From Fluviispira vulneris (lineage in GTDB: Bacteria > Bdellovibrionota_B > Oligoflexia > Silvanigrellales > Silvanigrellaceae), in NCBI RefSeq assembly GCF_014281055.1, contig NZ_JACRSE010000003.1, positions 1-64,000 of the forward strand: a stretch of DNA of 64,000 nucleotides, read 5' to 3'. The notes below the pieces were generated by a model. That model saw only the letters and a list, made by a program, of their open reading frames with translations. It was not told the DNA's origin and made no database searches. Shown piece after piece: positions 40,023 through 49,495 of the stretch (its first letter is position 1; every line of letters begins with the position of its first letter). The position numbers and the translations under genes are program-made.

Positions 40023-40724
40023 CTATTGTTTAAGAAAAACTCTTTGATAAAAAGGAACTCCTTTTGCAGTAAAAAGTTTTTGAAATGCGGTTTCGTACGA
40101 ATCACCCTTAATGTTGCGTGGTTTTGACAAAGGGGAAGAATCATGTGCATCATCTGGTATAAAACCTGCACTTAAAACAAATTTCTCTGTTTCTAAAAAG
40201 TAAGGCTCGTGATCTGTTTTAAACCAGAAGAATCCACCTGGTAAGAGCTTTGCATATAATAACTTTATAAAATCAGATTTTAATAGCCTATTTTTTTCAT
40301 GTCTATCTTTAGGCCAGGGGTCTGGGAAAAAAACACAAATACCAAGAAGAGAATTGTCAGGAACAATGTCACTTAAAAAAGATTTTCCATCACAAATAGC
40401 TATCCTCCCATTTTCAGAAGCATTTCTTTTGAGTTTACGTGCAGCTTTCACAACCCTTTTATAAGTAATATCTAAGCCTAAAATATTTATATCTTTGTTA
40501 TTTTCGACAAGTTCAAGAACAGTCTTGCCCATATAACAGCCTATTTCAATAACAATTGGTTTAGACATATCGGTAAACAATGAGGTGTATTTTTCATGTA
40601 ATTCAGTTTGAGTTAATAAATATTCAGATAAACCCAGAGCTTCTTTCAAATAAGGATTTTCATGCCTATCTGGAGCTTTCTCACCTTTACGCAAATTATC
40701 TATAATTGTTCCAACTTTTCTCAT
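40023..40724 (-). CDS. trmB: tRNA (guanine-N7-)-methyltransferase
   Basis: Makes m7G46 in tRNA. The 233-residue protein has IEIGCYMGKTVLELV (SAM motif, here with Cys and Met in the loop), VCVFFPDPWPKDRHEKNRL (the FPDPWPK.RH signature) and the C-terminal PLSKPRNIKGDSYETAF. ATG 40724 follows GGAAG by ten bases; a TTG six bases earlier is possible. It heads the trmB-CDF-queG operon. Confidence 0.94.
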   Translation of the reverse strand: MRKVGTIIDNLRKGEKAPDRHENPYLKEALGLSEYLLTQTELHEKYTSLFTDMSKPIVIEIGCYMGKTVLELVENNKDINILGLDITYKRVVKAARKLKRNASENGRIAICDGKSFLSDIVPDNSLLGICVFFPDPWPKDRHEKNRLLKSDFIKLLYAKLLPGGFFWFKTDHEPYFLETEKFVLSAGFIPDDAHDSSPLSKPRNIKGDSYETAFQKLFTAKGVPFYQRVFLKQ

Positions 40725-40849
40725 CAGCAAAAATCTTCCGTATTAATTCTTAAAGTCTTGACAAATTAAAAAATTTGCCCACTGGTTCAAGCGCAGGTTG
40801 CCGAAAAGATGGCAAGGGATCAAGTCTAAAATGAGCTATTAGGATAATT

Positions 40850-41755
40850 ATGAAACGAAAATTGATTTTTAAATCATTTATTCATTTTGCCAAACCAATG
40901 GGAGCTTTTTTAGTCTGTTTATCCCTTACAAACGTATGTTCAGCATTGTCTCTTATAAGCTATTTTTTTCAAACTTCCTATCCAAATGAAGAATGCACTC
41001 CTGCCTCACTTGAGCCACAAACACTTAAGTTAACTTATTCAGAACGTTCAAATATAAAAAATGAATTTAAGGTCGGTTGGGACTTATACACAAATAAAAA
41101 TTTGGCGTATTACCAAAAGCCTTCAATTGGAGGTGAGGTGCAAATTGCTCGATGTTTACCGCCAGGTAGATGGGTCTATTTAGGCAGAGGAAATGTAGAA
41201 AATGTAAATGGGAATACGGTGGAAGCTACAATAAAAGGGATCGATATGATTCAAGGAACTACTGCCACGATACCTAAGAAATTTATTGAATCTGGAAATT
41301 TTTATTGGCGCCCAATGGCTGGAGACAGTGTTTTTCCTGTTGAAAAATCAATATCCAAAAAAATATCAATAAGTCCTAAAATTGAAATAGCTTATGAAGA
41401 TATTTTTGTAAATTTAGGGAATGGTGAATATTCTTACGATTTTACTCCAGAAGGAGAAGAATTTCTCAATAATAAATTTAATCTTTTTAAAAAATTAAAT
41501 GGAAGATTAGAAGTAGATGGTTTTTATATCGCAGCAGGCAACAGCGAAGATTTAAGATTAGAATCTTTGATGCGAGCTCAAGCTGTTGGAAATTATTTTA
41601 TAAGAAAATTTAAACTTAATCCCGACCAAGTTGTGACAATCGGCTACGGCAATGATTGGCTTCAATCTGGCATGCAACCCGTTAAAGCTTGGCCAAATCG
41701 GAATTTAATGCGTGGGATCATTTTGAAAATATTGCCTGAAAGTGCTGATTATTAA
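40850..41755 (+). CDS. OmpA-family envelope protein
   Basis: A 301-residue protein with an N-terminal hydrophobic signal/anchor (residues about 15-40, GAFLVCLSLTNVCSA). A unique middle part contains two cysteines (EECTP, ARCLPP). The C-terminal OmpA-like peptidoglycan-binding domain shows LRLESLMRAQAVGNYFI, VVTIGYGNDW and NRNLMRGIILKIL, where the usual NRRVEI is altered to NRNLMRG. It probably tethers the envelope to peptidoglycan, but the altered motif means that binding is not assured. A small hairpin (TTGCC/GGCAA at 40798-40815) lies in the leader. Confidence 0.75.
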   Translation: MKRKLIFKSFIHFAKPMGAFLVCLSLTNVCSALSLISYFFQTSYPNEECTPASLEPQTLKLTYSERSNIKNEFKVGWDLYTNKNLAYYQKPSIGGEVQIARCLPPGRWVYLGRGNVENVNGNTVEATIKGIDMIQGTTATIPKKFIESGNFYWRPMAGDSVFPVEKSISKKISISPKIEIAYEDIFVNLGNGEYSYDFTPEGEEFLNNKFNLFKKLNGRLEVDGFYIAAGNSEDLRLESLMRAQAVGNYFIRKFKLNPDQVVTIGYGNDWLQSGMQPVKAWPNRNLMRGIILKILPESADY

Positions 41756-41873
41756 AAATTTAAACAGCCGCATCTCAAGTTAAAAAATAAAAAAATATAA
41801 TTCCAAATTTCAAAAGTGCTACTTGCAAAATATTTTAAGCCGTTGTAATAAATAGAAAATAACGAATTAGAAA

Positions 41874-41906
41874 ACGACAAATTTATGTATTTATATTTAT
41901 TGTCGT
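41874..41906. promoter_or_regulatory. Palindrome in the aerolysin-like gene leader
   Basis: ACGACAA (41874-41880) and TTGTCGT (41900-41906) are exact complements 19 bases apart, with A/T-rich semi-symmetric sequence between. It ends 28 bases before the GTG start and could be a repressor operator or a leader hairpin. The rest of 41756-41934 is AT-rich with no gene. Confidence 0.4.
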
Positions 41907-41934
41907 CGCAAAATTAAATAAAAGGAGGGATAGA

Positions 41935-42777
41935 GTGCCACTTAATTTAGAAATTATTTCAGGCTCTGACATTTACAATACACAAGTATTGCCTTTTGGT
42001 TATGAAGAACACTTCATAACTCCCGAAGAAAGAGAAATGTTTAATATAGGAAAAGAGTCACAACTTAAGAACGCAGTTGAAAAACATTTAGGCGAACGAC
42101 CTGAAGATGTTCACTTATTAGCTGAGGAATCCCCTTGGGGCAAAATATATAATGAATACAATTGGTCCCCAGTAAAAACGAGTTATTATGTTGCCGATAT
42201 AACTATTGCAGACGTTAGCCAAGAAACAGTGATCATCAGTCAAAAAGAGTTTGAAAATAAAAGCTCTATTGTTGCTACTTATAATGCCTCAATCACTGAA
42301 TCTGTCGCCAACACGATTGAAAGCACATGGAACAGTTCAAATAAACTTTCTGCTGGCTTCAATATTAAAGGGAAATTTTCAATTCTTGCCGTAGAAACGG
42401 AAGCAACGACCTCAATTGGCTTTGAGCACACCTGGGGGAAAGGGGGAACGACGCGCCATATGACAACAGTCGGCACATCAACGGGATTATCTGTTACTTT
42501 AAAACCCAAAGAATCGGTCATTGCTGAACTGATTGCAACACGAGGAAGATTAAAAGTTAAAATAAATTATAATGTTGTTCTATCAGGATATATTTTAGCA
42601 AACTACTATCCACCGTATAAAGATCATCATTTCTGGTTTATGACAATTCATAAAGTGCTTGGTAAGAAGCATACTAGAAAAGTAACAGAAAATATATTAA
42701 TCAATTACTATTCAAATACAAAAGTAGTTTTAAAAGACAAGAAAAGTTCAAAAATCATAAAAAGCATGAACATTTAG
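41935..42777 (+). CDS. Aerolysin-like beta-pore-forming protein
   Basis: A 280-residue protein starting at GTG behind an almost perfect ribosome site (AAAAGGAGGG, five bases spacing), suggesting strong translation. The central part (residues about 110-195) alternates Ser/Thr with hydrophobic residues (FENKSSIVATYNASITES, TTSIGFEHTW, TVGTSTGLSVTLKPKES), the pattern of the membrane-inserting hairpin and stem of aerolysin/ETX-MTX2 proteins. The N-terminal part (GSDIYNTQVLPFGYEEHF) and YKDHHFWFMTIHKVL resemble, from memory, bacterial relatives of amphibian follicular epithelium yolk protein, an aerolysin-fold family. It has no signal peptide, so it must leave the cell by lysis or another route, or act inside. 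Confidence 0.65.
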   Translation: MPLNLEIISGSDIYNTQVLPFGYEEHFITPEEREMFNIGKESQLKNAVEKHLGERPEDVHLLAEESPWGKIYNEYNWSPVKTSYYVADITIADVSQETVIISQKEFENKSSIVATYNASITESVANTIESTWNSSNKLSAGFNIKGKFSILAVETEATTSIGFEHTWGKGGTTRHMTTVGTSTGLSVTLKPKESVIAELIATRGRLKVKINYNVVLSGYILANYYPPYKDHHFWFMTIHKVLGKKHTRKVTENILINYYSNTKVVLKDKKSSKIIKSMNI

Positions 42778-42822
42778 TGGAAGATTATGCTTGATAAAAA
42801 ATAATAAGTGTTAAAGTAAATA

Positions 42823-43701
42823 TCATCTTAATTTCTTTAATACTTCAACAGCGCTTATATCTTCTCCTTCAGGAATACCGAGTTTTTGCATAACTGTTAG
42901 CTCTTCAATTCCTCCTTTGTCATCCGCTTTTCTTTGGATCTCTAAAGTCAAATCTTTGATTTTAAATAGATGACAATCTTCGATAAAATAATAGCTTTCA
43001 TGAAAAGTAACAACTTTACGATTTAAAGAACCACATAATTTTTTTGGTGATGGCAAGTTTTTTCTAATTCTCTCTTCACTTTCATTTATATTTAAATATG
43101 TTTTTTCAACTATTATTGCATTGCCTATGGGGAATTCACGAAGGATCTGAGGAGCCAAAGTATAAATAGGTCTACTTTTTTCACTAAATCTTAAAACATC
43201 ACTATATTTTTCAAAAGGTCTTCTCTTACATTTATCAATATAATAGTAAATGATATTGTCTGAAGTTAAAATACTTTTATCATAATTTTGGCATAAATAT
43301 TTAAAACTGATAGAATTATTTTTTTCAAAATCGTTGTAATAATCTTCAAAAGTATAATTTTCACCAATTGGAATTAGAGAGAATACTTCGCTTGTCAGAT
43401 TCACAATATGCTTTTTTCTTATTTGTACAAATTTATTTACGACTTCTGAATTTTTGACGGGTCTAAGTTTACAATCATTTAGATAATAAATACGATCTAT
43501 ATAAGACACTATTCTATTGCGTAATTCTGCACAAGCCACTATTTTTGATTTGATAGTATCCATTTTAATATCATCATCACCTAAAGTAACGAGTGATTTT
43601 TTATTTTGTTCATTTGCAACTGAAACATTATTACTAGAAAATAATATAAAACACATAGCTAGCAAGAAAAATGGGAAAAATCTTTTAAAAATAATATTCA
43701 T
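42823..43701 (-). CDS. Exported triple-repeat cysteine-pair protein
   Basis: A 292-residue protein with a signal peptide (hydrophobic residues 8-24, cleavage probably after VSVA). The mature protein consists of three repeats of about 58 residues starting at Cys57, Cys137 and Cys223. Each has a second Cys 20-21 residues later in 'YY-x(3-4)-C' (IYYLNDCKLRP, YYYIDKCKRRP, YYFIEDCHLFK), and the repeats end in PIGE, PIGN and PEGE. The six cysteines are the only ones in the mature protein and probably form one disulfide per repeat. I do not recognise the family. Confidence 0.7.
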   Translation of the reverse strand: MNIIFKRFFPFFLLAMCFILFSSNNVSVANEQNKKSLVTLGDDDIKMDTIKSKIVACAELRNRIVSYIDRIYYLNDCKLRPVKNSEVVNKFVQIRKKHIVNLTSEVFSLIPIGENYTFEDYYNDFEKNNSISFKYLCQNYDKSILTSDNIIYYYIDKCKRRPFEKYSDVLRFSEKSRPIYTLAPQILREFPIGNAIIVEKTYLNINESEERIRKNLPSPKKLCGSLNRKVVTFHESYYFIEDCHLFKIKDLTLEIQRKADDKGGIEELTVMQKLGIPEGEDISAVEVLKKLR

Positions 43702-43835
43702 TATAATCTCTTAACCCGATCCTAGTTTAAGTTATGAAAAAAAATCATAAGCTTCTAAACACTTACTCAACAATTGCAAATTATACAATAATATCCTAAT
43801 ATATAAAACTGTCAGGCAAAAGTTAAGGAGGCTGA

Positions 43836-44627
43836 GTGCAATCAACAAAAATTGTGACACTAAATGACATAAATGTCTCTTTTATAAAAAATAAACCTGT
43901 CCTACAAAACTTAGATCTCGAAATATTTAAAGGCGAATCTTTAACTATCCTCGGTCCTGGGGGCTCAGGTAAAAGCACACTTCTCAAGATTATATTAGGA
44001 ATCATTGAACCGCAATCAGGAACACTCAATGTATTTGGCAAAAATATAAACTCATTATTGCACAAAGAACGTTCAGAAATCTTAAAAAAAATTGGTATTG
44101 CCTTTCAACAAGGCGCTCTTTTTGATTTCATGACTGTAAGTGAAAACATAGATTTTGCTATGGAAAATATGACTCAATTCACTCAAAAAGAGCGTGAAGA
44201 AAGAATTCCAAATTTTTTAGCTCAAGTAAATCTCACCCATGCTTCTGACAAACTTCCAAGTGAACTTTCGGGGGGGATGCGCAGAAGAGTTGGTTTTATT
44301 CGCGCTCTTATCACCAATCCAGAACTCGCTCTCTTAGATGAACCCACTGCAGGTCTAGATCCAGTTACAACAACGATTGTCATTGACATCATCCACCGCA
44401 TTGGACGGCAAATCGGAACTACCATGGTTTGTGTGACCTCAAATATAGATGTGGCATTTCGCTTTGCAAAAAAAGTCGCTATCTTAAAAGATGGAAAAAT
44501 CATCGGAGTTGGCACAAAAGCAGATCTTTTGAATTTAAATAATGAATGGATTACAAATTTTCTTACAATTCGTGAAAATAAATTCCATACTGATGAAGAA
44601 ATTGATATGTATGAGTCTCCAGTATGA
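43836..44627 (+). CDS. MlaF-like ABC transporter ATPase
   Basis: A 263-residue ATP-binding subunit. Walker A GPGGSGKST, the MlaF-type segment GIAFQQGALFDFMTVSENI, signature LSGGMRRRVGFIRAL, Walker B LALLDEPTAGLDP, and a switch region reading VTSNIDVAF where His is expected (the catalytic switch His appears to be Asn). Relatives energise phospholipid or toluene-resistance transport with MlaE and MlaD. GTG start follows AAGGAGG. No permease or MCE-domain gene is next to it; a UvrA paralog follows instead. Confidence 0.82.
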   Translation: MQSTKIVTLNDINVSFIKNKPVLQNLDLEIFKGESLTILGPGGSGKSTLLKIILGIIEPQSGTLNVFGKNINSLLHKERSEILKKIGIAFQQGALFDFMTVSENIDFAMENMTQFTQKEREERIPNFLAQVNLTHASDKLPSELSGGMRRRVGFIRALITNPELALLDEPTAGLDPVTTTIVIDIIHRIGRQIGTTMVCVTSNIDVAFRFAKKVAILKDGKIIGVGTKADLLNLNNEWITNFLTIRENKFHTDEEIDMYESPV

Positions 44628-44653
44628 GAAACACAATATAAAAAGAAGACAAT

Positions 44654-47458
44654 ATGACAGGAAATTCTGAATTTTTAATTTGTGAAGGGGTTAAAACTCA
44701 TAATTTAAAAAATATTAATCTTAAAATCCCTTTAAAAAAATGGATTGCAATTACGGGAGTTTCTGGAAGCGGGAAAAGCAGTTTAGCATTCGATACAATT
44801 TATTCAGAATCACAACGTAGATTTCTTGAAACTTTAGGAACGTATGAGAGACAATTTCTCCAAGGACTTCCGCAAGGTGAATTTGTAGAGATTGATAATA
44901 TTCCTGCTGCCGTTTCTTTAAAACAAAATAATAAAACAGGCGATCCTCGGAGTGTGATTGCATCTTCCGCTGATATTGCAGCTCCTTTACGCAATCTTTT
45001 TATTGCATTGATGGATCCTTCTTGTTCGAAATGTGGATCACAAGTTCATGTTGATCAAGCAAAAGATCTTATAGATTACTTAAATAAAGAAGAAATAAAA
45101 CAAAATAATTTAAATTTTTTAATATCTGTTCCTTATACAGTCCATTCAAAAAAAAGCATAGAAGATCTCATTTTTGAAGGGTATTCTAGAGCACATATGA
45201 ACAATGAAATTGTTGAATTAGAAGACTATTTGACACATAAAAATAAAATAATTCCCAAAAGAATTGAAATTATTTTAGATCGCATTAATTGGCAATTAAA
45301 TGAAGATGAACTTGCTAATCGTATTGAGACTATTTGGTCTCAAGTAAAATTTTCACCTCGCTTTTCTTTTATAAATTTGTTTGAAATAAGTAACAAAAAA
45401 GAATTAAGTGAAGAAAAAAAAGTATTTCATGTACAACCATTTTGCACAGATTGCAACCAACAGACGACTATTATACAATCGAATGATTTAGATTGGCAAT
45501 CTATTTTAGGTGCATGTACAAAATGTAATGGCCTTGGAAATATTCCTGTGCTTGATCCACTAAAAATCATTCCAAATCCTAATTTATCAATCATTGATGG
45601 CGCCATTAAACCTTGGAATTCGGATACATTTTTATGGATGAAAGAAGAACTAATAAGGGCATGCAAAAAAAGAAATATTAAAATAAGCACCCCCTATGAA
45701 AAGCTTCCAAAAGAAGCGAAAGATTTTATTTGGATAGGAGATGATTCAGATAAAAAAAATAAAAATTCAGAATATGTTACTTTAAAAAATTTCTTTGACG
45801 TTTTAGAACAAGAACGCTACAAAAGTACTTCTAGAATACTTCTTGCTAAATATAGAAAATATGAAAATTGTCCTGAATGCCTTGGAGCTCGATTAGGAAA
45901 AGCAGGAATGAAAGCAAAATGTTTTCAATCATCTTACAATGATCTATTTCAACAGGAAATCGCAAAAACTAAGAAATGGCTTGAACAGATTAAACTTGAA
46001 AAAAAATACGAAAAAAAAATTAACGCAATTCAAGAAATATATGAAGAAGTTTATAAAAAAGTTTCACTGCTCGAAAAGTTAGGTCTTGGTTCTGCTCAAC
46101 TTTTTAGAAGGTGTAAAACCCTTTCCGGAGGAGAATATCAGCGTGTGCTTTTAACGCGTGTCATAGGCAATGGTCTGACTGATGCTCTTTATGTGTTAGA
46201 TGAACCCAGTATTGGACTCGGCAAAAATGAAATACCTTCACTTATTAAATGTATAGAAGAATTACGTGATTTAGGTAATACAATTCTCATGGTTGAACAT
46301 GATAAACAATTGATTTCAAGAGCAGACGAAATTTTTGAATTAGGGCCTGGAGGAGGGGAAGAAGGTGGCTCTTTACTGACTGTGAAAAATAAAACACCTC
46401 AATGCTTTCAAACACAAATAAGTAAAAATTTATTGAATTTAAATAAAAAAAACATTAACCCTCTTCAAACTTTCCAAAAAGAAAATTCTATTATTTTAAA
46501 TAAATTTTCTGCCATGAATTGCAAAAATTTAGATATAGAATTTATATTAAGTAAACTGAACGTTATAGTTGGTCCTAGTGGTGCTGGAAAATCAACTCTT
46601 ATTCGCTTTGGTCTTGAAGCAGCGCTTGAAAAATATAAAGAAACACAAATCACTGAAAATTCTGATTTTGACGCAGACGCAAAAATAGGAACTTGGGAAG
46701 ATTTCAGCTTTCCCAATCATTTTTTTGATAATAATGATATTATAAGTGTGGAACAAAAAGCTTTACACCGAACTATATCTAGTGTCCCAGCAACAATTTT
46801 AGGGCTTATGGATATTTTGCGGAAAAACTTTGCTTCGACCCATGAAGCAAAATCACAAGGCCTACAGCTTTCAGATTTTTCCTTTAATGGTGCAGGTGGA
46901 TGCGAAAATTGTAATGGAAAAGGCACTATTGAAGATGATTTATTCTTTTTAGGATCCGTAGAAAAGATATGTCCAGAATGCAATGGCACACGCTACCGTA
47001 ATGAAATCCTGTCTGTCACTTGGAATAAAAAAAATATCAGTGAGTGGCTTTCCACAAGTATAAATGAATGTCTTTCTACGCTTGGTAAGCAACAAGGTTT
47101 CGTTAAGGCTCTCACTCTTTGTAAACAGCTGGGACTGGGCCATATCCCACTTGGGTTGCCCACAACCTCAATGTCAGGTGGGGAGGCACAACGTCTACGT
47201 ATTTGCGCAGCTCTTGCAAAGTCTTCCAAAAAGATCTTCTGCTTACTTGACGAACCTACGCGCGGGCTTTCTGATTTTGACATTGGAAAGCTTCTTGAAA
47301 CTTTATTGCGTCTTTGTAACGAAGGGCATACATTTGTCGTTGTAGAGCATCATGAACTTTTCGAAGAAAATGCACACCATCTTATAAAAATGGGACCAGG
47401 GAGTGGTGTTCAAGGTGGAAAAATCATAGAAAGATTGTTAGCAAGTGCTCAAGGATAA
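44654..47458 (+). CDS. Divergent UvrA-family ATPase
   Basis: A 934-residue twin-ABC protein with UvrA layout: Walker A 1 TGVSGSGKSSLAFDT, zinc modules (CSKCG; CTDCNQQ...CTKCNGLGN; CPECLGARL), signature LSGGEYQRVLLTRVIG, Walker B LYVLDEPSIGLG, second Walker A VGPSGAGKSTLI, second zinc module (CENCNGKG...CPECNGTRY), signature MSGGEAQRLRICAAL and LLDEPTRGLSDFD. Several otherwise highly conserved UvrA blocks are changed (SLKQNNKTGDPRSVIASSADI for the usual 'sI.Qk....NPRSTVGT.TEI'). That points to a paralog (UvrA2-like) rather than the repair UvrA. It may handle bulky adducts or drugs. Preceded 26 bases upstream by the MlaF-like gene. Confidence 0.85.
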   Translation: MTGNSEFLICEGVKTHNLKNINLKIPLKKWIAITGVSGSGKSSLAFDTIYSESQRRFLETLGTYERQFLQGLPQGEFVEIDNIPAAVSLKQNNKTGDPRSVIASSADIAAPLRNLFIALMDPSCSKCGSQVHVDQAKDLIDYLNKEEIKQNNLNFLISVPYTVHSKKSIEDLIFEGYSRAHMNNEIVELEDYLTHKNKIIPKRIEIILDRINWQLNEDELANRIETIWSQVKFSPRFSFINLFEISNKKELSEEKKVFHVQPFCTDCNQQTTIIQSNDLDWQSILGACTKCNGLGNIPVLDPLKIIPNPNLSIIDGAIKPWNSDTFLWMKEELIRACKKRNIKISTPYEKLPKEAKDFIWIGDDSDKKNKNSEYVTLKNFFDVLEQERYKSTSRILLAKYRKYENCPECLGARLGKAGMKAKCFQSSYNDLFQQEIAKTKKWLEQIKLEKKYEKKINAIQEIYEEVYKKVSLLEKLGLGSAQLFRRCKTLSGGEYQRVLLTRVIGNGLTDALYVLDEPSIGLGKNEIPSLIKCIEELRDLGNTILMVEHDKQLISRADEIFELGPGGGEEGGSLLTVKNKTPQCFQTQISKNLLNLNKKNINPLQTFQKENSIILNKFSAMNCKNLDIEFILSKLNVIVGPSGAGKSTLIRFGLEAALEKYKETQITENSDFDADAKIGTWEDFSFPNHFFDNNDIISVEQKALHRTISSVPATILGLMDILRKNFASTHEAKSQGLQLSDFSFNGAGGCENCNGKGTIEDDLFFLGSVEKICPECNGTRYRNEILSVTWNKKNISEWLSTSINECLSTLGKQQGFVKALTLCKQLGLGHIPLGLPTTSMSGGEAQRLRICAALAKSSKKIFCLLDEPTRGLSDFDIGKLLETLLRLCNEGHTFVVVEHHELFEENAHHLIKMGPGSGVQGGKIIERLLASAQG

Positions 47459-47516
47459 ACCATACGAGTCAATTGCTTGTAAAAATTAAGTGCTATCGAT
47501 CAGGGAAGCAATAAAA

Positions 47517-48452
47517 ATGTTAAAATCTATTTTAGGAAGCGCCTCTAAGCAAATTGAAGTTATTAAAAGAAAAAGTGGAGAAAAATTCATAGAAAAAATT
47601 TATGGCGAAGATGCTATGAAAGTTTTTTATGGAAGTCCTGCTGGGGCTGCTTTTACTGCAAAATTTTTAACGAACAAATGGATCAGTAACATTTATGGCG
47701 CTTATAACGATTCTGGAGCGAGTAAGCATAAAATTGAAGAATTTGTAAATAACATGGGCATCGATGTCTCTGAATCTGAAAAAGATATTTCCGAATATCA
47801 TTCTTTTAACGATTTTTTTGCAAGAAAATTACATCCACGCGCAAGACCAATCAATCGCCTCACGAATAGTGTTATTTCCCCAGGTGATGGAAGATTGCTC
47901 GTTTTTCCAAAAATATCCGAAACAACTCTAAGTTATGTGAAATGGGCTCCTATCCAACTGATAGATCTTTTTCAAGGCAATGAAAGTTTAGTAGAACGTT
48001 ATAAAAACGGTTCATGCGCCATTCTCCGTCTCTGCCCATCAGATTACCATCGATTTCACTTTCCGGTATCTGGTAAAGCAGGAATCACAAAAACTGTGCC
48101 AGGATTACTTCATTCGGTAAATCCTTATGCATTAGAGCAACAAATTCCAGTCTATTGCATGAATAAACGTACACTGTGTGAATTGGACTCTGATCAATTT
48201 GGCAAAGTATTATTAATGGAGGTGGGTGCACTTTTTGTGGGAACAATTGTGCAAACTTATAGACCAGCTATGCAAGTCGAAAAAGGCGATGAAAAGGGTT
48301 ACTTTAAATTTGGCGGAAGCACATGCATTCTCTTTTTCGAAAATGGTATCATGGAATTCGATACAGATATTGTAAAATCATCTGAGCAGGGCTTGGAAAC
48401 TTTAGTCCAAATGGGTGAAAAAATAGGTCATTTAGCAGAAAGGACAGTCTGA
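47517..48452 (+). CDS. psd: Phosphatidylserine decarboxylase
   Basis: Makes phosphatidylethanolamine from phosphatidylserine at the inner membrane. The 311-residue precursor has the type II (clostridial-like) layout, with FNDFFARKLHPRARP, SPGDGRLLVFP, the catalytic His region LCPSDYHRFHFPVSG, and the self-cleavage motif FGGSTCILFF (GST), where Ser becomes the pyruvoyl group. ATG 47517 is preferred to the TTG at 47490 because AGGGAAG lies eight bases upstream. The GNAT gene begins immediately at the stop (TGAATG). Confidence 0.93.
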   Translation: MLKSILGSASKQIEVIKRKSGEKFIEKIYGEDAMKVFYGSPAGAAFTAKFLTNKWISNIYGAYNDSGASKHKIEEFVNNMGIDVSESEKDISEYHSFNDFFARKLHPRARPINRLTNSVISPGDGRLLVFPKISETTLSYVKWAPIQLIDLFQGNESLVERYKNGSCAILRLCPSDYHRFHFPVSGKAGITKTVPGLLHSVNPYALEQQIPVYCMNKRTLCELDSDQFGKVLLMEVGALFVGTIVQTYRPAMQVEKGDEKGYFKFGGSTCILFFENGIMEFDTDIVKSSEQGLETLVQMGEKIGHLAERTV

Positions 48453-49448
48453 ATGTACAATTCGGATGTTTTCCCTGAAATCGTCCGAGAAAAAAATTTC
48501 TCATTTAGAGAATTAGAATATTTGACCAATATCTGTTTTGAAAGCAATAATTACTTAAATAATTTTCCTCAAGTTTTTCATAATGACAATAAAGAAAATC
48601 TCTTTTTATATAAAATAAATGGATTAGCTGTTTCATTCTGTTCAATTCATCCCATTCACTTTCAATTACCCAATCTTGCGCTAAGTTCATATTGCATAGG
48701 CAGTGTGTGCACCCATCCAAATTTTAGAAAAAAAGGTTTTGCTAAAAAACTTTTAATGGAAGTTGAATGCAAAGCTAAAGAAAATCAGGTTGATTTTTTA
48801 TTTTTATTTAGCGACTTTAAAGCATTGTATACAGATTTAAATTATGTTCCGGCTGGCAATACTTATTTAGCTCAAGTAAATTCAAGAATACCTTCTCCTA
48901 ATTATCTAAATAAATTAAAAAAATTCAAATCTGAATACAATAAAGCTGTACAAAAATTCGCCGAAAAAAAACTAGATTTTTCGAATATTAATTATTTAGA
49001 TGTAATAGATGATAGAAAAAAATACGATATATGGCAATTTATTGTTCGCAATGCTCCAAAATCTGAATCCATACTTTCTTATCTCGAATTTTCTGACATT
49101 TTAAAAATTAAAAATATGCAACTCTTTATTTTAAGTCATGAGAAAAAAATATGTGCTATTGCTTTTGTTAACAAAGGGGATGACTTTCAAAATGTGATTC
49201 ATTCTTTATACTTCAGTGAATTTAATTATTCTCTTATTCTTCTCCATGATGTTATTGTTAACAATAATGAAGAAGAGCTTATTTTTTTCCCAGGTTCACA
49301 TTCTTCTAAATTTTTCTCACTTTTTGATTTTCAATCCATTCCCTCTCTTTTCCTAAAATCTCTCGATGAGAAAAAAATTGCTACGCAAAAATTGCAGGAA
49401 TTATGCGAAAAAAATGACATATTCATTGGTAGCTTGCAAGGTACATAA
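48453..49448 (+). CDS. GNAT-family N-acetyltransferase
   Basis: A 331-residue protein. Residues about 50-125 hold the acetyl-CoA-binding core: YCIGSVCTHPNFRKKGFAKK (the R/Q-x-x-G-x-G/A pyrophosphate loop appears as RKKGFA) and LFLFSDFKALYTDLNYV. The C-terminal 200 residues form a second, weakly similar lobe (IVRNAPKSESIL and on), so it may be a tandem-GNAT fold. The target is unknown. Its ATG abuts the psd stop, so it is coupled to phospholipid synthesis at least in expression. Confidence 0.75.
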   Translation: MYNSDVFPEIVREKNFSFRELEYLTNICFESNNYLNNFPQVFHNDNKENLFLYKINGLAVSFCSIHPIHFQLPNLALSSYCIGSVCTHPNFRKKGFAKKLLMEVECKAKENQVDFLFLFSDFKALYTDLNYVPAGNTYLAQVNSRIPSPNYLNKLKKFKSEYNKAVQKFAEKKLDFSNINYLDVIDDRKKYDIWQFIVRNAPKSESILSYLEFSDILKIKNMQLFILSHEKKICAIAFVNKGDDFQNVIHSLYFSEFNYSLILLHDVIVNNNEEELIFFPGSHSSKFFSLFDFQSIPSLFLKSLDEKKIATQKLQELCEKNDIFIGSLQGT

Positions 49449-49495
49449 CAAAAATATAATATAATAATAAATCAAATAATAATAAGGTAACAACA

